Shown here: positions 26,057 through 35,512 of the stretch, one piece after another | Layout of the letters: each line of letters opens with the position of its first letter | Numbering within the stretch: position 1 is the stretch's first letter | Assembly: GCA_020829485.1 (NCBI GenBank) | Contig: JAIVFU010000009.1 | Location: 62,001 to 126,000 of the forward strand | Source: Nostoc sp. CHAB 5834 | GTDB lineage: Bacteria > Cyanobacteriota > Cyanobacteriia > Cyanobacteriales > Nostocaceae | DNA length: 64,000 bases | Direction of reading: 5' to 3' | The notes under the pieces: generated by a model | Told to the model about the DNA's origin: nothing | The model's database searches: none | The model's input: the letters and a program-made list of their open reading frames with translations, nothing else | Translations under genes and position numbers: made by a program

Positions 26057-27550
26057 ATGACACAGCCGAATCTTTTAGAACTTGCTAAACAGGGAGATGC
26101 ACAAGCGATCGCATCAGTAATTAATTATCTTCTGCAACCAAAAGATATTACTGCCAAAGTAGTCTTGAAAGATGGTTGCTTACAGGTAATACTGGAATCC
26201 TTTCAAGTACCGGAGCAAGAATCATCAGTCACTTTTATTCGTAAACTAATAATAAAGTTAGAAGCTATATCTATTAAGTCCGTAAAAATCTATGGAAAAG
26301 GCAAAGGACAAACCTCAGTAGCTTGGATAGATTATTTACATTTGACTCCTGAAAATGAGGAGATTAAAAAACATTCCAGTATTTTAGAACTAGCTAAACA
26401 GGGAAAATACGAAACACTCTCTCAAATATGGCCAGTTTGGTTTCCTTATCCTAGTTCTTGGTTTAGGGCGATTATTCTAGTTACCATAGCATTTCCTGGC
26501 ACACGTTTAATAGTTTTTGGATTGGCAGGAGTATTTATATCACTTATCGGCAACAGCCCTATATTATTAATATTTTCTGTTTTATTCGGCTTATTAATAC
26601 CAACCATTTTCTTAGGCTTTATATACCATATTTTCTGGTTTATTTGGCAAAAGCCTAAATTATCTAATAAATTACCTAAATGGATACCTAGCTTGAATAG
26701 TTTATGGGCAGGTTTCTATGGCACGGTTGTTATGGGATTATCTTTTATGCTAATCCTAACTATTTTTTCGGAATTAGCTTTTTCTAGTTGCAATTTGTAC
26801 AATAAAATACCAGAATATTTCAATGGTTGTACGGGGCATTTAACAGGACGCACAACAAACGGAATTTTTTACAGTATTGAAAATAATGATTTTTTAAGTC
26901 AACGTTGGTTCATGATTTGGATGTTCACTGCCGCATATCTTTACCAATTAGAACATTTATTCATAAAACGCTTTATTCCTAAGCTGAAAATTCTACTCCA
27001 AAACTTACAAACTAGACCTAAAAGCTACAGTGTTGATCGCACAGATTTAGAAATTGACAGATTACGTGGTGATATGGGATTAACCCAAATCAAAAAAGGT
27101 AAAAAGCCGCATTTACTTATACTATCTCAAGATAATTATCAAAAGCCTAAAAATTTCAATAAAAAACTGTTGATAATTATGCTCATTCCTTTGGTTGCTA
27201 TTGGAATATATTTATTAGCAAACATTCTTCAAATAAAAGAAAAAGTACCAACTTCTATAGCTTCTCCAGTGATGTCACCAAGTCCATTAACAGCATTCAC
27301 GCCTCAAGCTGATACATTCCGAGAGGCAGTGAGTAAAGCAATTAATGCAGCTAACCTGACTCAATCAGCAAAATCTCCAGATGAGTGGAAAACAGTTGTG
27401 AGTCAGTGGGAAACTGCGATCGCACTTATGAAAGCCGTGCCATCTTCTAGCCCCAATTATGTAGTAGCTCAACAAAAAATCATAGAATATCAGAGAAATC
27501 TAAACTACGCCCAGAAAAATGCCGTCGGTAATACAGCAGATTTCAGGTAA
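26057..27550 (+). CDS. Membrane protein sharing its N-terminal domain with the preceding gene
   Basis: A 497-residue protein. Residues 1-95 repeat the soluble domain of the preceding gene (MTQPNLLELAKQGDAQAIAS). The middle has about five hydrophobic segments (AIILVTIAFPGTRLIVFGLAGVFI, ILLIFSVLFGLLIPTIFLGFIYHIF, FYGTVVMGLSFMLILTIFSEL and others), then LLIIMLIPLVAIGIYLLANIL, then a periplasmic-type tail (TFREAVSKAINAANLTQSAKSPDEWKTVVSQWETAIALMKAVP). That tail is a common cyanobacterial module of unknown function. The ATG at 26057 aligns with the neighbour's; the TTG at 26051 is not needed. A decayed copy of the tail is at 31924-32080. Confidence 0.75.
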   Translation: MTQPNLLELAKQGDAQAIASVINYLLQPKDITAKVVLKDGCLQVILESFQVPEQESSVTFIRKLIIKLEAISIKSVKIYGKGKGQTSVAWIDYLHLTPENEEIKKHSSILELAKQGKYETLSQIWPVWFPYPSSWFRAIILVTIAFPGTRLIVFGLAGVFISLIGNSPILLIFSVLFGLLIPTIFLGFIYHIFWFIWQKPKLSNKLPKWIPSLNSLWAGFYGTVVMGLSFMLILTIFSELAFSSCNLYNKIPEYFNGCTGHLTGRTTNGIFYSIENNDFLSQRWFMIWMFTAAYLYQLEHLFIKRFIPKLKILLQNLQTRPKSYSVDRTDLEIDRLRGDMGLTQIKKGKKPHLLILSQDNYQKPKNFNKKLLIIMLIPLVAIGIYLLANILQIKEKVPTSIASPVMSPSPLTAFTPQADTFREAVSKAINAANLTQSAKSPDEWKTVVSQWETAIALMKAVPSSSPNYVVAQQKIIEYQRNLNYAQKNAVGNTADFR

Positions 27551-27580
27551 ATGAAGTACATATATAAAACCCAAAACCTT

Positions 27581-27609
27581 GTAGAGACGTAGCACTGCTA
27601 CGTCTCTAC
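27581..27609. repeat. GAGACG/CGTCTC-family palindrome
   Basis: GTAGAGACGTAGCA, one central base, then the exact complement. It lies just behind the membrane-protein gene. Confidence 0.85.
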
Positions 27610-27638
27610 GTGTATTCGATTAGGCGCAATCTGCTGTA

Positions 27639-27708
27639 AGTAATGCGATCGCACCTCAAAGTTAAACTAGAAAAAGCAGTGCGTAGCTTGCCGCCGTAGG
27701 CATCGCTC
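27639..27708. repeat. Direct repeat, left copy (pair with 32270-32339)
   Basis: About 70 bp (GCGATCGCAC..TCAAAG..TAAACTAGAAAAAG, then CGTAGCTTGCCGCCGTAGGC) recur at 32270-32339 with few differences and in the same orientation. The pair flanks the GGDEF-EAL gene together with the duplicated tail of the membrane-protein gene. Confidence 0.85.
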
Positions 27709-27806
27709 TTATTTTTACATATCCTGATGAAATACAATATTCTGACATTTAAGATTGGTAGTATCACGGAATCAAAGCTGAACATAGGCGTTAAATATAA
27801 TAGGTC

Positions 27807-30800
27807 TTAATTAAGCTGAAAGTACAAACTAGATGCGATTAATGCATCTACCGAGTTGCTATCAAGTGGCCGAGAGAAAATATATCCTTGTGCGTTGTTG
27901 CATTTTTTAATTTTAAGTTGTGTTAATTGCTCTATTGTTTCTATACCCTCCGCTATCACATCTATGTTAAGACTGTGTGCTAGGGAAATAATCGCCTGAA
28001 CAATTTCCAAGTTTTCTCCATTAGCACCAATGTTAATCACAAATGAACGATCAATCTTCAATGCACTAAAGGGAAAATGGTGCAGGTAACTCAATGATGA
28101 ATAACCTGTGCCAAAATCATCTAGATGTAACTGAATATCCATTTGTTGTAATTCCAAAAGCATAGCAGTAGCCGAGTCAGAGTTTTCCATCAGTACGGTT
28201 TCAGTAATTTCCAACTTTAAACTGCTGCTTTCTAAACCAGTATCTAACAGAATTTGGCGAATTTTTTCAATCAAATTGGGGTGGGAAAACTGTTTACTAG
28301 AAATATTGACACTGATGCTTAAGGGTGGGTTAGTAGGAAATTTCAATTGCCAAGCCCGCATCTGACGACAAGCTTCGCATAACACCCAATAACCAATCGG
28401 CACAATCAGCCCAGTTTCTTCTGCTAAGGGAATAAACTTTTCTGGAGAAATAAATCCATGTTCAGGATGTTGCCAGCGTACAAGAGCCTCAAAACCAATA
28501 ATCTGATAAGTTTCTAACGAGACAATTGGCTGATAGTAAACCTGAAATTCCTGGCGTTCAATTGCCCGTCGTAAATCCATTTCTAACTGTAATAACTGGG
28601 TAGCTTGAGTGTACATACTAAAATCAAATATTTCATAGCGTGCTTTTCCTAATGCTTTAGCACGGTACATTGCTATGTCAGCGTCACGGATGAGTTCTTC
28701 TGGCAGATTATAAGTGCTTGTGCCTAAAGCGATACCAATACTTACAGTAGTAATTACTTCGTTTCCAGCAATATTGAAAGCTCCTGTCAAAGCTACATTT
28801 ATTCTGTCCGCTACATTTATTACATCATTTAAGTCTTTGATATCATCTAATAGAATTGTGAACTCATCTCCACCTAAGCGGGCAACTGTATCTTCTGCAC
28901 GGAGACACCTTTCTAATCTGCGTGCCAACGCCGTTAGCAATTGATCCCCAATTATATGACCAAGACTATCGTTGATAACTTTAAAGCGATCCACATCTAG
29001 GAATAGGACAGCAAATATGTAGTCTGAATCACGCTTTGTTAGCGCTAGCGCCTGTTCCAACCTTTCGACAAATAAAGCACGGTTTGGCAGTCCAGTTAGT
29101 GAATCATGAAAAACATCATGAATTAATTGCGCTTCGGTTTGTTTTTGCTCCGTAATATTCAACACCGTACCAATGAAGCGGATCGGTTTTCCGTTTGCAT
29201 CAAAGTAGGCTTGCCCTTTTGCCCTCAGCCAGCGTTCAACTTTATCCTGAATGCCGATCGTTCGATACTCAGTGTCATAAGAGCCACCGGACGCTGGGTT
29301 AAACGCCTCTTGAATAGTTTCTTGAAGACGATCGCAATCATTGGGATGTAAGCCCTCAAAAAACGTCTCTATACTACTCTCGGCATCGGGCGGTAGCCCA
29401 AACATGGCTTTGCAGGCAGTATCCCATTTCAATTCTCCTGTAACCAGATTCCAATCCCAGGTTCCCAATTGGGCAGAGGCGATCGCCATCCGCAAACGAT
29501 CTTCATTCTCCCGCAGGGCTTTCTCAGACTGTTTGCGTAAGCGAAGCTCGTCGTAGACATCGCTAATATCCTTGAACAGGACAGCCACTTTGCGTCTCTC
29601 TGGCTGCTCAATGCGAAACGCATAAACATCAAACCAGCGATTCATCGCCTCAGAGCCATTTTCAAAGCGAACGGGTTCACCCGTTAGAGCGACTCTGCCA
29701 TAAGTCTGAAACCAAAATTCTTCCAGATTGGGAAGGAGTTGGCGTGCCGTTTTACCCTCTGCCTGTTGAAATCCGGTTTGTTGCTCAAATGCAGGGTTAA
29801 TTTCTAGGAAGCGATAATCAATCGGCGTATTGTTTGCATCAAACAACATTTCAATAACGCAAAAGCCGTCTTCCATCGTTTCAAACAGCGTGCGATAGCG
29901 TTCCTCAGATCGCCGCAGGGCTTCCTCTGCCTGTTTGCGATCTGTGATATCAATAACTGAGCCGATGTAGCCTTTATACTGCCCATCTGCCTCAAACCAG
30001 GGGCTTGCTGCATCAATTGCCCAACGATATTCACCGTCCTGACGGCGTAAACGATATTCTAGTCGAAAGGCTTTTTGATGTGTATTAGCGCTGATAAATG
30101 TTTCTTGAGTAAATGCAAAATCCTCTGGATGCACCGCATTCAGCCAACCAAACCCCAGCCCTGTTGCTTCAGTTTGCCCTGTGAATTCATACCAGCTTTG
30201 GCTGAGATAGGTGCAGTATCCGGTGGCATCCGTCACCCAAACCATTACAGGTGCATTGTCTGCCATTGTGCGGAATCGTTCTTCACTCTGGCGCAGGGCT
30301 TCATCAATCTGAATCTGCTCGGTGATCTCTTGACAAACAGTATTGATGCCAATAATGCGTTGGCTTTGCCCCCCGCAGGCATCGCCATCCTTTAAGGGCA
30401 AAAAGCTCTCCAGCCAGACACGCTCTAATCCCGGTTGTGCCGGAGTTTCCCCGCGAATTTCGACGTTTAGTAGCGGTTCTCCTGTTTCTAAGACAGAGTG
30501 CAGCAAGTCTTCGGCAGTATCGGCAATGTTAGGCAATAACTCTCGAATTGTTCGCCCAATGTGTTCCTCTACGGAAAATCCATTAATCTCTGCCAATCGC
30601 TGGTTAATTCGCACGAAACGCAGGTTGGTATCGAGAACGTTCAACCCAATTGGGACAGACTGGTAGATGCTTTCAATCTCAGCTAGTTGCCGTTGCAGTA
30701 TTGCTTTGCTTTCCTGTAACTCTGCTTCTGCCTGCTTGCGATGCGTTATATTTTGGCTGAGTACCATGCCTCCAAAAATCTCACCCTGCTCACTGCGTAC

Positions 30801-31556
30801 AGGCAAAGTATGTACTTCATAAATCTGATTGAAGTAAAGCACTTCCTGGACTGAAATTTGACCCATTAGTGCAGCACGATAGATCGGTTCAATTTGCTCA
30901 CAGGTTTCTGGAGGCAGGGCTTCCCAAATGGTTTGCCCTACCAGTGCTGCTCCATCTAATCCCAATTGTTTGATTTCGCTACCTTCAATGAGCAAAAAGC
31001 GCAAGTCATGGTCAAACAGTTGAACTGCACCATTGGGGATGTGTTGTGTTAGCGTTCGATACAAGGCTTCCCGTTCTGCCAGGACTGCATTTGCCTCTTC
31101 TAATTGGGCAGTCCGTTCGGCAACACGCTGTTCTAGTTCTTGGTTAGCGCGTTGTAGGGCGGCTTCGGCCTCTTTTTGCTGTGTCATGTCACGCGCAACG
31201 CAGTATAGCAATCCCCTGGCAATCTGCGGTGATGCTGTCCATCCCAGCCATCGGTAGCAGCCAGCTTTCGTCCGGTAACGATTCTCGAAATTGAGCGTTG
31301 GTATCCCAATTTTCACCTTCTCCATTTCCGCTAACGTGGCGAAGTGGTCGTCTGGATGCACGAAGTCTAAAAAAGGACTGGCTAATAATTCTGCTTCTGA
31401 GTGGCCGAGGGTTTGGGTAAATGCAGGGTTGATCCGCTTAAAGTAGCCATCCAGACCAATGACCGACAGCAGATCGAGCGATCGCTCAAAGAAAAAGGCT
31501 TCTTCGGATAAAACCAATCCATTCACGGGTGAGGCAACAGGATTTTCAGAGGTCAT
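27807..31556 (-). CDS. Multi-PAS diguanylate cyclase/phosphodiesterase
   Basis: A 1249-residue cytoplasmic sensor for c-di-GMP. About six PAS domains (residues about 20-135, 165-275, 295-415, 425-545, 550-675, 690-805) are joined by coiled-coil linkers and PAC motifs such as CVARDMTQQKEAE. A GGDEF domain follows, with an intact ARLGGDEF near 892 and an RAED inhibitory site five residues before it. An EAL domain follows, with intact GFEALVRW near 1022, DDFGTGYSSLSYL and VIAEGIET. Both activities could work. No transmembrane segment is seen. ATG at 31556. PAS ligands cannot be told from sequence. The gene lies between direct repeats, see 27639 and 31924. Confidence 0.93.
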   Translation of the reverse strand: MTSENPVASPVNGLVLSEEAFFFERSLDLLSVIGLDGYFKRINPAFTQTLGHSEAELLASPFLDFVHPDDHFATLAEMEKVKIGIPTLNFENRYRTKAGCYRWLGWTASPQIARGLLYCVARDMTQQKEAEAALQRANQELEQRVAERTAQLEEANAVLAEREALYRTLTQHIPNGAVQLFDHDLRFLLIEGSEIKQLGLDGAALVGQTIWEALPPETCEQIEPIYRAALMGQISVQEVLYFNQIYEVHTLPVRSEQGEIFGGMVLSQNITHRKQAEAELQESKAILQRQLAEIESIYQSVPIGLNVLDTNLRFVRINQRLAEINGFSVEEHIGRTIRELLPNIADTAEDLLHSVLETGEPLLNVEIRGETPAQPGLERVWLESFLPLKDGDACGGQSQRIIGINTVCQEITEQIQIDEALRQSEERFRTMADNAPVMVWVTDATGYCTYLSQSWYEFTGQTEATGLGFGWLNAVHPEDFAFTQETFISANTHQKAFRLEYRLRRQDGEYRWAIDAASPWFEADGQYKGYIGSVIDITDRKQAEEALRRSEERYRTLFETMEDGFCVIEMLFDANNTPIDYRFLEINPAFEQQTGFQQAEGKTARQLLPNLEEFWFQTYGRVALTGEPVRFENGSEAMNRWFDVYAFRIEQPERRKVAVLFKDISDVYDELRLRKQSEKALRENEDRLRMAIASAQLGTWDWNLVTGELKWDTACKAMFGLPPDAESSIETFFEGLHPNDCDRLQETIQEAFNPASGGSYDTEYRTIGIQDKVERWLRAKGQAYFDANGKPIRFIGTVLNITEQKQTEAQLIHDVFHDSLTGLPNRALFVERLEQALALTKRDSDYIFAVLFLDVDRFKVINDSLGHIIGDQLLTALARRLERCLRAEDTVARLGGDEFTILLDDIKDLNDVINVADRINVALTGAFNIAGNEVITTVSIGIALGTSTYNLPEELIRDADIAMYRAKALGKARYEIFDFSMYTQATQLLQLEMDLRRAIERQEFQVYYQPIVSLETYQIIGFEALVRWQHPEHGFISPEKFIPLAEETGLIVPIGYWVLCEACRQMRAWQLKFPTNPPLSISVNISSKQFSHPNLIEKIRQILLDTGLESSSLKLEITETVLMENSDSATAMLLELQQMDIQLHLDDFGTGYSSLSYLHHFPFSALKIDRSFVINIGANGENLEIVQAIISLAHSLNIDVIAEGIETIEQLTQLKIKKCNNAQGYIFSRPLDSNSVDALIASSLYFQLN

Positions 31557-31820
31557 AACAGAATTACGGAGCAGATAAAGCGGAATTATCGCAAAGCAGA
31601 TGAGATAAGTTGGGGTGAATTAGTACTCCAGTGTTAACACTACTTAAGAAATTGCACATCAGCCTTAGTTAAGAATTTTTCCATCCACACTTAACAAAGA
31701 ACAATCATAAAATCTGCCTGTAGCAAGAATCAGTTGCTCAAACAGGTGGCTATGGAAGCCGCTTAATTAAGTTGCATCAATTACTATTGGCAAAAACAAA
31801 CTTAATAGTTTTACACCATT

Positions 31821-31910
31821 AGGACTTACGCAATAACTCTCTGAAACTCTCATTCCTTTGTGTCCTTTGCGCCTTTGCGGTTCGTTTTTCCATTATTTTG
31901 CCTAAGTCCT
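31821..31910. mobile_element. Short MITE-like element with AGGACTTACGCA ends
   Basis: AGGACTTACGCA on the left and TGCCTAAGTCCT on the right are inverted with one mismatch. The 66-bp centre includes the CCTTTGCGCCTTTGCGG repeat common in cyanobacteria. No clear target duplication. See relatives at 46999-47160 and 63002-63198. Confidence 0.65.
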
Positions 31911-31923
31911 GACCATAATAAGC

Positions 31924-32080
31924 AATCTTATTCAATCAGCAAAATCTTTAGATGAGTAAAAGACAGTTGTGAGTCAATTATAATAAGCTGCGATCGCACT
32001 TCTGATAACCATGCCATCTTTTATCCCAAATTATGTAGTAGCTCAACAACAAATCAGAGAATATCAGAGAAATTTTAACT
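31924..32080 (+). pseudogene. Decayed copy of the C-terminal tail of the 26057-27550 gene
   Basis: The DNA matches the stretch of the intact gene encoding LTQSAKSPDEWKTVVSQWE through YVVAQQKIIEYQRNL (27355-27515), including the HIP1 site. It is broken by in-frame stops (GATGAGTAA where the intact gene has GATGAGTGG) and small changes. Nothing upstream corresponds to the rest of the gene. The spacer 31557-32365 holds this remnant, a MITE-like element and the right copy of the direct repeat, and no intact gene. Confidence 0.85.
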
Positions 32081-32269
32081 AAGTAAGTCGGTGAGAATAA
32101 ATCAAACTAGATTAAGTAATGTAAAAAATATTGAGATTAGTTCTTAGAGAGCGGCTCCAACCATGATTTGAGGACTAAAGTCCTCTCTACGAGACGCACT
32201 CGCGTTCACTACAAACCTTGAATTATTCACGCCGCTCTACTTACACTAAGGAAAATTACATTGGTAATA

Positions 32270-32339
32270 AGTCTAGCGATCGCACTTCAAAGCTAAACTA
32301 GAAAAAGGAGTACGTAGCTTGCCGCCGTAGGCATCGCTC
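32270..32339. repeat. Direct repeat, right copy (pair with 27639-27708)
   Basis: Same orientation and about 90 percent identity to the left copy. It ends 27 bases before the antitoxin-like gene. Confidence 0.85.
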
Positions 32340-32365
32340 GACTATCCGTATCAAAATAAAACCCT

Positions 32366-32698
32366 ATGAACACCAAAACATTAAGTGCCATTATTCACAA
32401 AGAAGAAGATATGTATGTTGCTGAATGTCCTGAAGTTGGCACAGTTGATCAAGGTAAAACAATTGAAGAAGCTCTTGCTAATCTTAAAGAAGCTACAAGG
32501 CTATACCTAGAAGAATGTCCTTTGCTCGACACTGATACTAGTCCGAGATTTGTAACGAGTATAGTACTTCAGGAGTCACTCACAAACCATTCTGAAAAAC
32601 CTCTAACTAGCTTCATCGGATCTGCTAAAGGCAATTTTGCCACAACGGAAGAAGTGGATAACTTTATTCGCCAAGAACGAGATGCATGGGAATTCTAG
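32366..32698 (+). CDS. HicB-like antitoxin with a second antitoxin-type tail (orphan)
   Basis: A 110-residue protein. Residues 1-55 are the HicB fold (TLSAIIHKEEDMYVAECPEVGTVDQGKTIEEALANLKEAT). The last 27 residues (FIGSAKGNFATTEEVDNFIRQERDAWEF) match the toxin-binding tail seen in many cyanobacterial VapB/Phd-type antitoxins (G.AKG.F.T.EE.D.FIRQERD). The usual HicB has an RHH or HTH tail instead. No toxin gene lies on either side: the next gene converges and their ends overlap by four bases. ATG at 32366. Confidence 0.7.
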   Translation: MNTKTLSAIIHKEEDMYVAECPEVGTVDQGKTIEEALANLKEATRLYLEECPLLDTDTSPRFVTSIVLQESLTNHSEKPLTSFIGSAKGNFATTEEVDNFIRQERDAWEF

Positions 32699-33972
32699 AT
32701 GCTATTCAAGTCACGCTGATAATATTGTGCTGCTTGCGACATATTAAATTGTAATAGCTTCTCCTCCCCCAACTTGTATCGCAAACTCGGTTTAAAAGGC
32801 GAAATATTCAAATTGCGAATAATTTCTGCCGCCACAGCCTTTGCTAGTAACGGTGGTACAGAGTTACCAACTTGTCGAAATCCATGCCATTTGGTTACAT
32901 GAAATCTAAACCAATCTGGGTAAGAATGCAATCTCGCCGCTTCCCTGACTGTAATACACCGGGGCGTAGATGGATGAATCGGTCTAGGAGATGTAAAAGA
33001 ACCCCTATACTTATCTGTTCCCGCTCTTAAAGTATTACAGACACCAGCAGGATGCAGCTTATAAAAACGACTAATTTTTTCTCTCTCGCCTTGTTGAGTC
33101 TCCTGAAAACGTTGAATAGTTTCCGCAGAATGTTTTGTCCTTAAACTTGAAGAAAGTATTCGCAAATCATATTCTCGTTTATAAGAATAATCATCATCTA
33201 GGCATTTGATACCGCGAAGTACAAGAGCATAGTTACTAGGTTTTTCGTATTCTGCTACAACCCAATCTCTTGTTAGTAACTCTGGATATTTTTCTATTTC
33301 CGGTAAATCTCCAATTGCATCCAATACTGTAGGACTAAATGGGATATCAGATATTTTTTTAGAATTTAAATTATTTGGTAATGCTTGTTTAGTAATCGGC
33401 GGAGGATATTTCGGTAACTTTACATCCTCCCTTGCACCTATGAGAAATAATCTCTCCCGGAACTGTGGTACTCCATAATATGCAGCGTTGAGAACTTGAT
33501 AATTTTCTTCTACTTTGTAGCCATGAATTCTAAACTCGTTAATTAAGGATTGGAGGATTTGTTTATGTTCACCAACTGTAATCCCCCGAACATTTTCCAT
33601 TACAAAGAACTTTGGTTTTAGCTCAAAAACCAGCCGATGAAAGTGAAACACCAAAGAGTTTCGGGGATCATCAACAGCCCGTTTGCCCATTAGAGAAAAA
33701 CCTTGACATGGTGAGCCACAAATTACCACATCAATTTCGCGATCGCCAATCTCAGACCGATTCCTAATTTCTTCCCCGGTTGTATCCACAACACTTTTAC
33801 ATAATACTGAGCAAAAAGGGAAGTTAAACTCATGTGTTGCACAGTGGATCGGGTCAATTTCCACAGAGGCTAGGACATCAAAGCCAGCTTGTTCAAAGCC
33901 AAGAGTCATACCCCCCGCACCGGCGAATAAGTCAACTGCGATCGCTCTTTGTTTTTTCATCTCATAAGCCAT
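32695..33972 (-). CDS. DNA (cytosine-5-)-methyltransferase, solitary
   Basis: A 425-residue C5-methyltransferase that puts a methyl group from S-adenosylmethionine on cytosine in DNA. Motif I is VDLFAGAGGMTLGF (13-26). Motif IV is CGSPCQGFS with catalytic Cys89. Motif VI is ENVRG (126-130), motif VIII QFRERLFLIGA, motif IX TVREAARLHSYP and motif X QVGNSVPPLLAKAVA. The target-recognition domain lies between about 230 and 340 and its site cannot be read. No restriction endonuclease gene is next to it, so it is probably a solitary methyltransferase. ATG at 33972 (an in-frame ATG follows four codons later). Confidence 0.92.
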   Translation of the reverse strand: MAYEMKKQRAIAVDLFAGAGGMTLGFEQAGFDVLASVEIDPIHCATHEFNFPFCSVLCKSVVDTTGEEIRNRSEIGDREIDVVICGSPCQGFSLMGKRAVDDPRNSLVFHFHRLVFELKPKFFVMENVRGITVGEHKQILQSLINEFRIHGYKVEENYQVLNAAYYGVPQFRERLFLIGAREDVKLPKYPPPITKQALPNNLNSKKISDIPFSPTVLDAIGDLPEIEKYPELLTRDWVVAEYEKPSNYALVLRGIKCLDDDYSYKREYDLRILSSSLRTKHSAETIQRFQETQQGEREKISRFYKLHPAGVCNTLRAGTDKYRGSFTSPRPIHPSTPRCITVREAARLHSYPDWFRFHVTKWHGFRQVGNSVPPLLAKAVAAEIIRNLNISPFKPSLRYKLGEEKLLQFNMSQAAQYYQRDLNSI

Positions 33973-34132
33973 GACACCCTAATCTAATTCGTAATTCGTA
34001 ATTACGCTATGGATAAATGCGGCTTTTGGCAAAAACAGGTGGTTCACACTTAATTTTACTCATAAATAAACTGATTGATTCTCTATTTTCAATTACGAAT
34101 TACGTTAGCGAGTCCGCGAGCGTCATTACGAA

Positions 34133-35299
34133 TTACGAATTATTTGGTCGCATTTGCAAAATTTCTTGAGCAACGCGATCGCAAACCCCAACTTCTCCTA
34201 AACTTTGCCGCATTTCTTGATAATCCGCCAAAGTTTGCTCTCTGCGACTAGGATTGAGCAGCAGTTCCATCGCCGTTTGGATAATATTCTCTGGTGTGGC
34301 TTGCTCTTGTAAAAATTCTGGCACAATCGGCTTCATCACTACTAAATTAGGTGGTGATGCGAAGGTTATAGAACCTTTGAGGATTTTACGAGCTATCCAA
34401 GCAGTCAAAGAACTTAAGCGGTAAACTACAACTTGCGGCACATTTAACAGAGCAAGTTCTAAATTGACAGTACCAGATTTACTAATGGCTAAATCAGCAG
34501 CAGCAAAAACTTCTATTTGTTGACCTGATATAATTGTCGCCCGTAAACCATAACGCTCAATAGCCTGCTCAATTGGCTGTCTATAGACTTCCAGCGACAG
34601 GGGAATCCAGAAATGAACTTCAGGTAATTTCGCTTGAATAGTTTGAGCAGCTTGAAAAATAATTGGTAAAAGATATTTTAGTTCTTGGCGGCGAGAGGCG
34701 GGGAGAAGTGCGATCGCAATTTGTTCTGGTGCAATTCCCAATGTTGCACGCGCTGCTTGGCGACTAGGAGCATCTTGCATTCGATCAACCAAAGGATGCC
34801 CTACCCAAGTAACTTTTGCCCCTTTCTCCTTAAAGTAACGGGCTTCTTGTGGGAAAATTGCCAACAGCTTATCTGTAAAACCAACAATCCGGTTAGTTCT
34901 CCGCAAACTTATTGACCAAGCCCACTCTTGGGGAGCAATATAATACACCACTGGCACATTTGGTAATTGCTGTTTCATATAAGTCCCAATTTCCAGATTG
35001 GGAGTCATATAATCGATCAGCACCACCAAGTCGGGTGGATTTTGTTTTAAGAAAGCGATCGCCTGACGTTGCACCTGGAGAGTCGGTAAAATATAAGGCA
35101 GCCCTTCTAGAATACCCATTGAGCCAATACTACTGGTATTTCCCAACAGAATTGCCCCAGCCTCCACCATTTTTTCGCCACCTAGCGCCACAATCTCTAA
35201 TTCCAACCCAATCGCCACAGCTTGACGCTTCAGCGCTGTAATTAGCAGCGACCCTTGTAAATCGCCAGACACTTCGCCAGTGCTGATAAATATCCGCAT
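34133..35299 (-). CDS. lpxB: Lipid-A-disaccharide synthase
   Basis: A 388-residue GT-B glycosyltransferase of family 19 that joins UDP-2,3-diacylglucosamine and lipid X to the lipid A disaccharide, at the inner membrane. Signatures: ISTGEVSGDLQGS at the N-terminus, LVVLIDYMTPN, VVYYIAPQEWAWS, KVTWVGHPLVDRM, LLPASRRQE and LAISKSGTVNLELALLNVP. It is the last gene of the purC-omp85-lpxC-fabZ-lpxA-lpxB block and follows lpxA after a 205-bp spacer of heptamer repeats. ATG at 35299. Confidence 0.95.
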   Translation of the reverse strand: MRIFISTGEVSGDLQGSLLITALKRQAVAIGLELEIVALGGEKMVEAGAILLGNTSSIGSMGILEGLPYILPTLQVQRQAIAFLKQNPPDLVVLIDYMTPNLEIGTYMKQQLPNVPVVYYIAPQEWAWSISLRRTNRIVGFTDKLLAIFPQEARYFKEKGAKVTWVGHPLVDRMQDAPSRQAARATLGIAPEQIAIALLPASRRQELKYLLPIIFQAAQTIQAKLPEVHFWIPLSLEVYRQPIEQAIERYGLRATIISGQQIEVFAAADLAISKSGTVNLELALLNVPQVVVYRLSSLTAWIARKILKGSITFASPPNLVVMKPIVPEFLQEQATPENIIQTAMELLLNPSRREQTLADYQEMRQSLGEVGVCDRVAQEILQMRPNNS

Positions 35300-35334
35300 T
35301 TGATAATTAAAATTAGGAAATAAATAGTTAGGAG

Positions 35335-35512
35335 TTCAAAGTGAGGAGTTATGAGTTATGAGTGAGGAGTGAGGAGTGAGGAGTTAGGAATGATACAGTG
35401 AAGGGTTAGCAGTTAAAAAATTTAATTTATCAACTTATAACTCCTAACTCCTAACTCCTAACTTATAATTCCTAACTCCTAACCCCTAACTCCTAACTTA
35501 TAATTCACGACT
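35335..35512. repeat. Heptamer repeats between lpxA and lpxB
   Basis: GAGTGAG/GAGTTAG-type heptamers on the left and their complements (CTAACTC, CCTAACT) on the right make a long imperfect inverted repeat that could fold in the lpxA-lpxB transcript. Confidence 0.85.
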
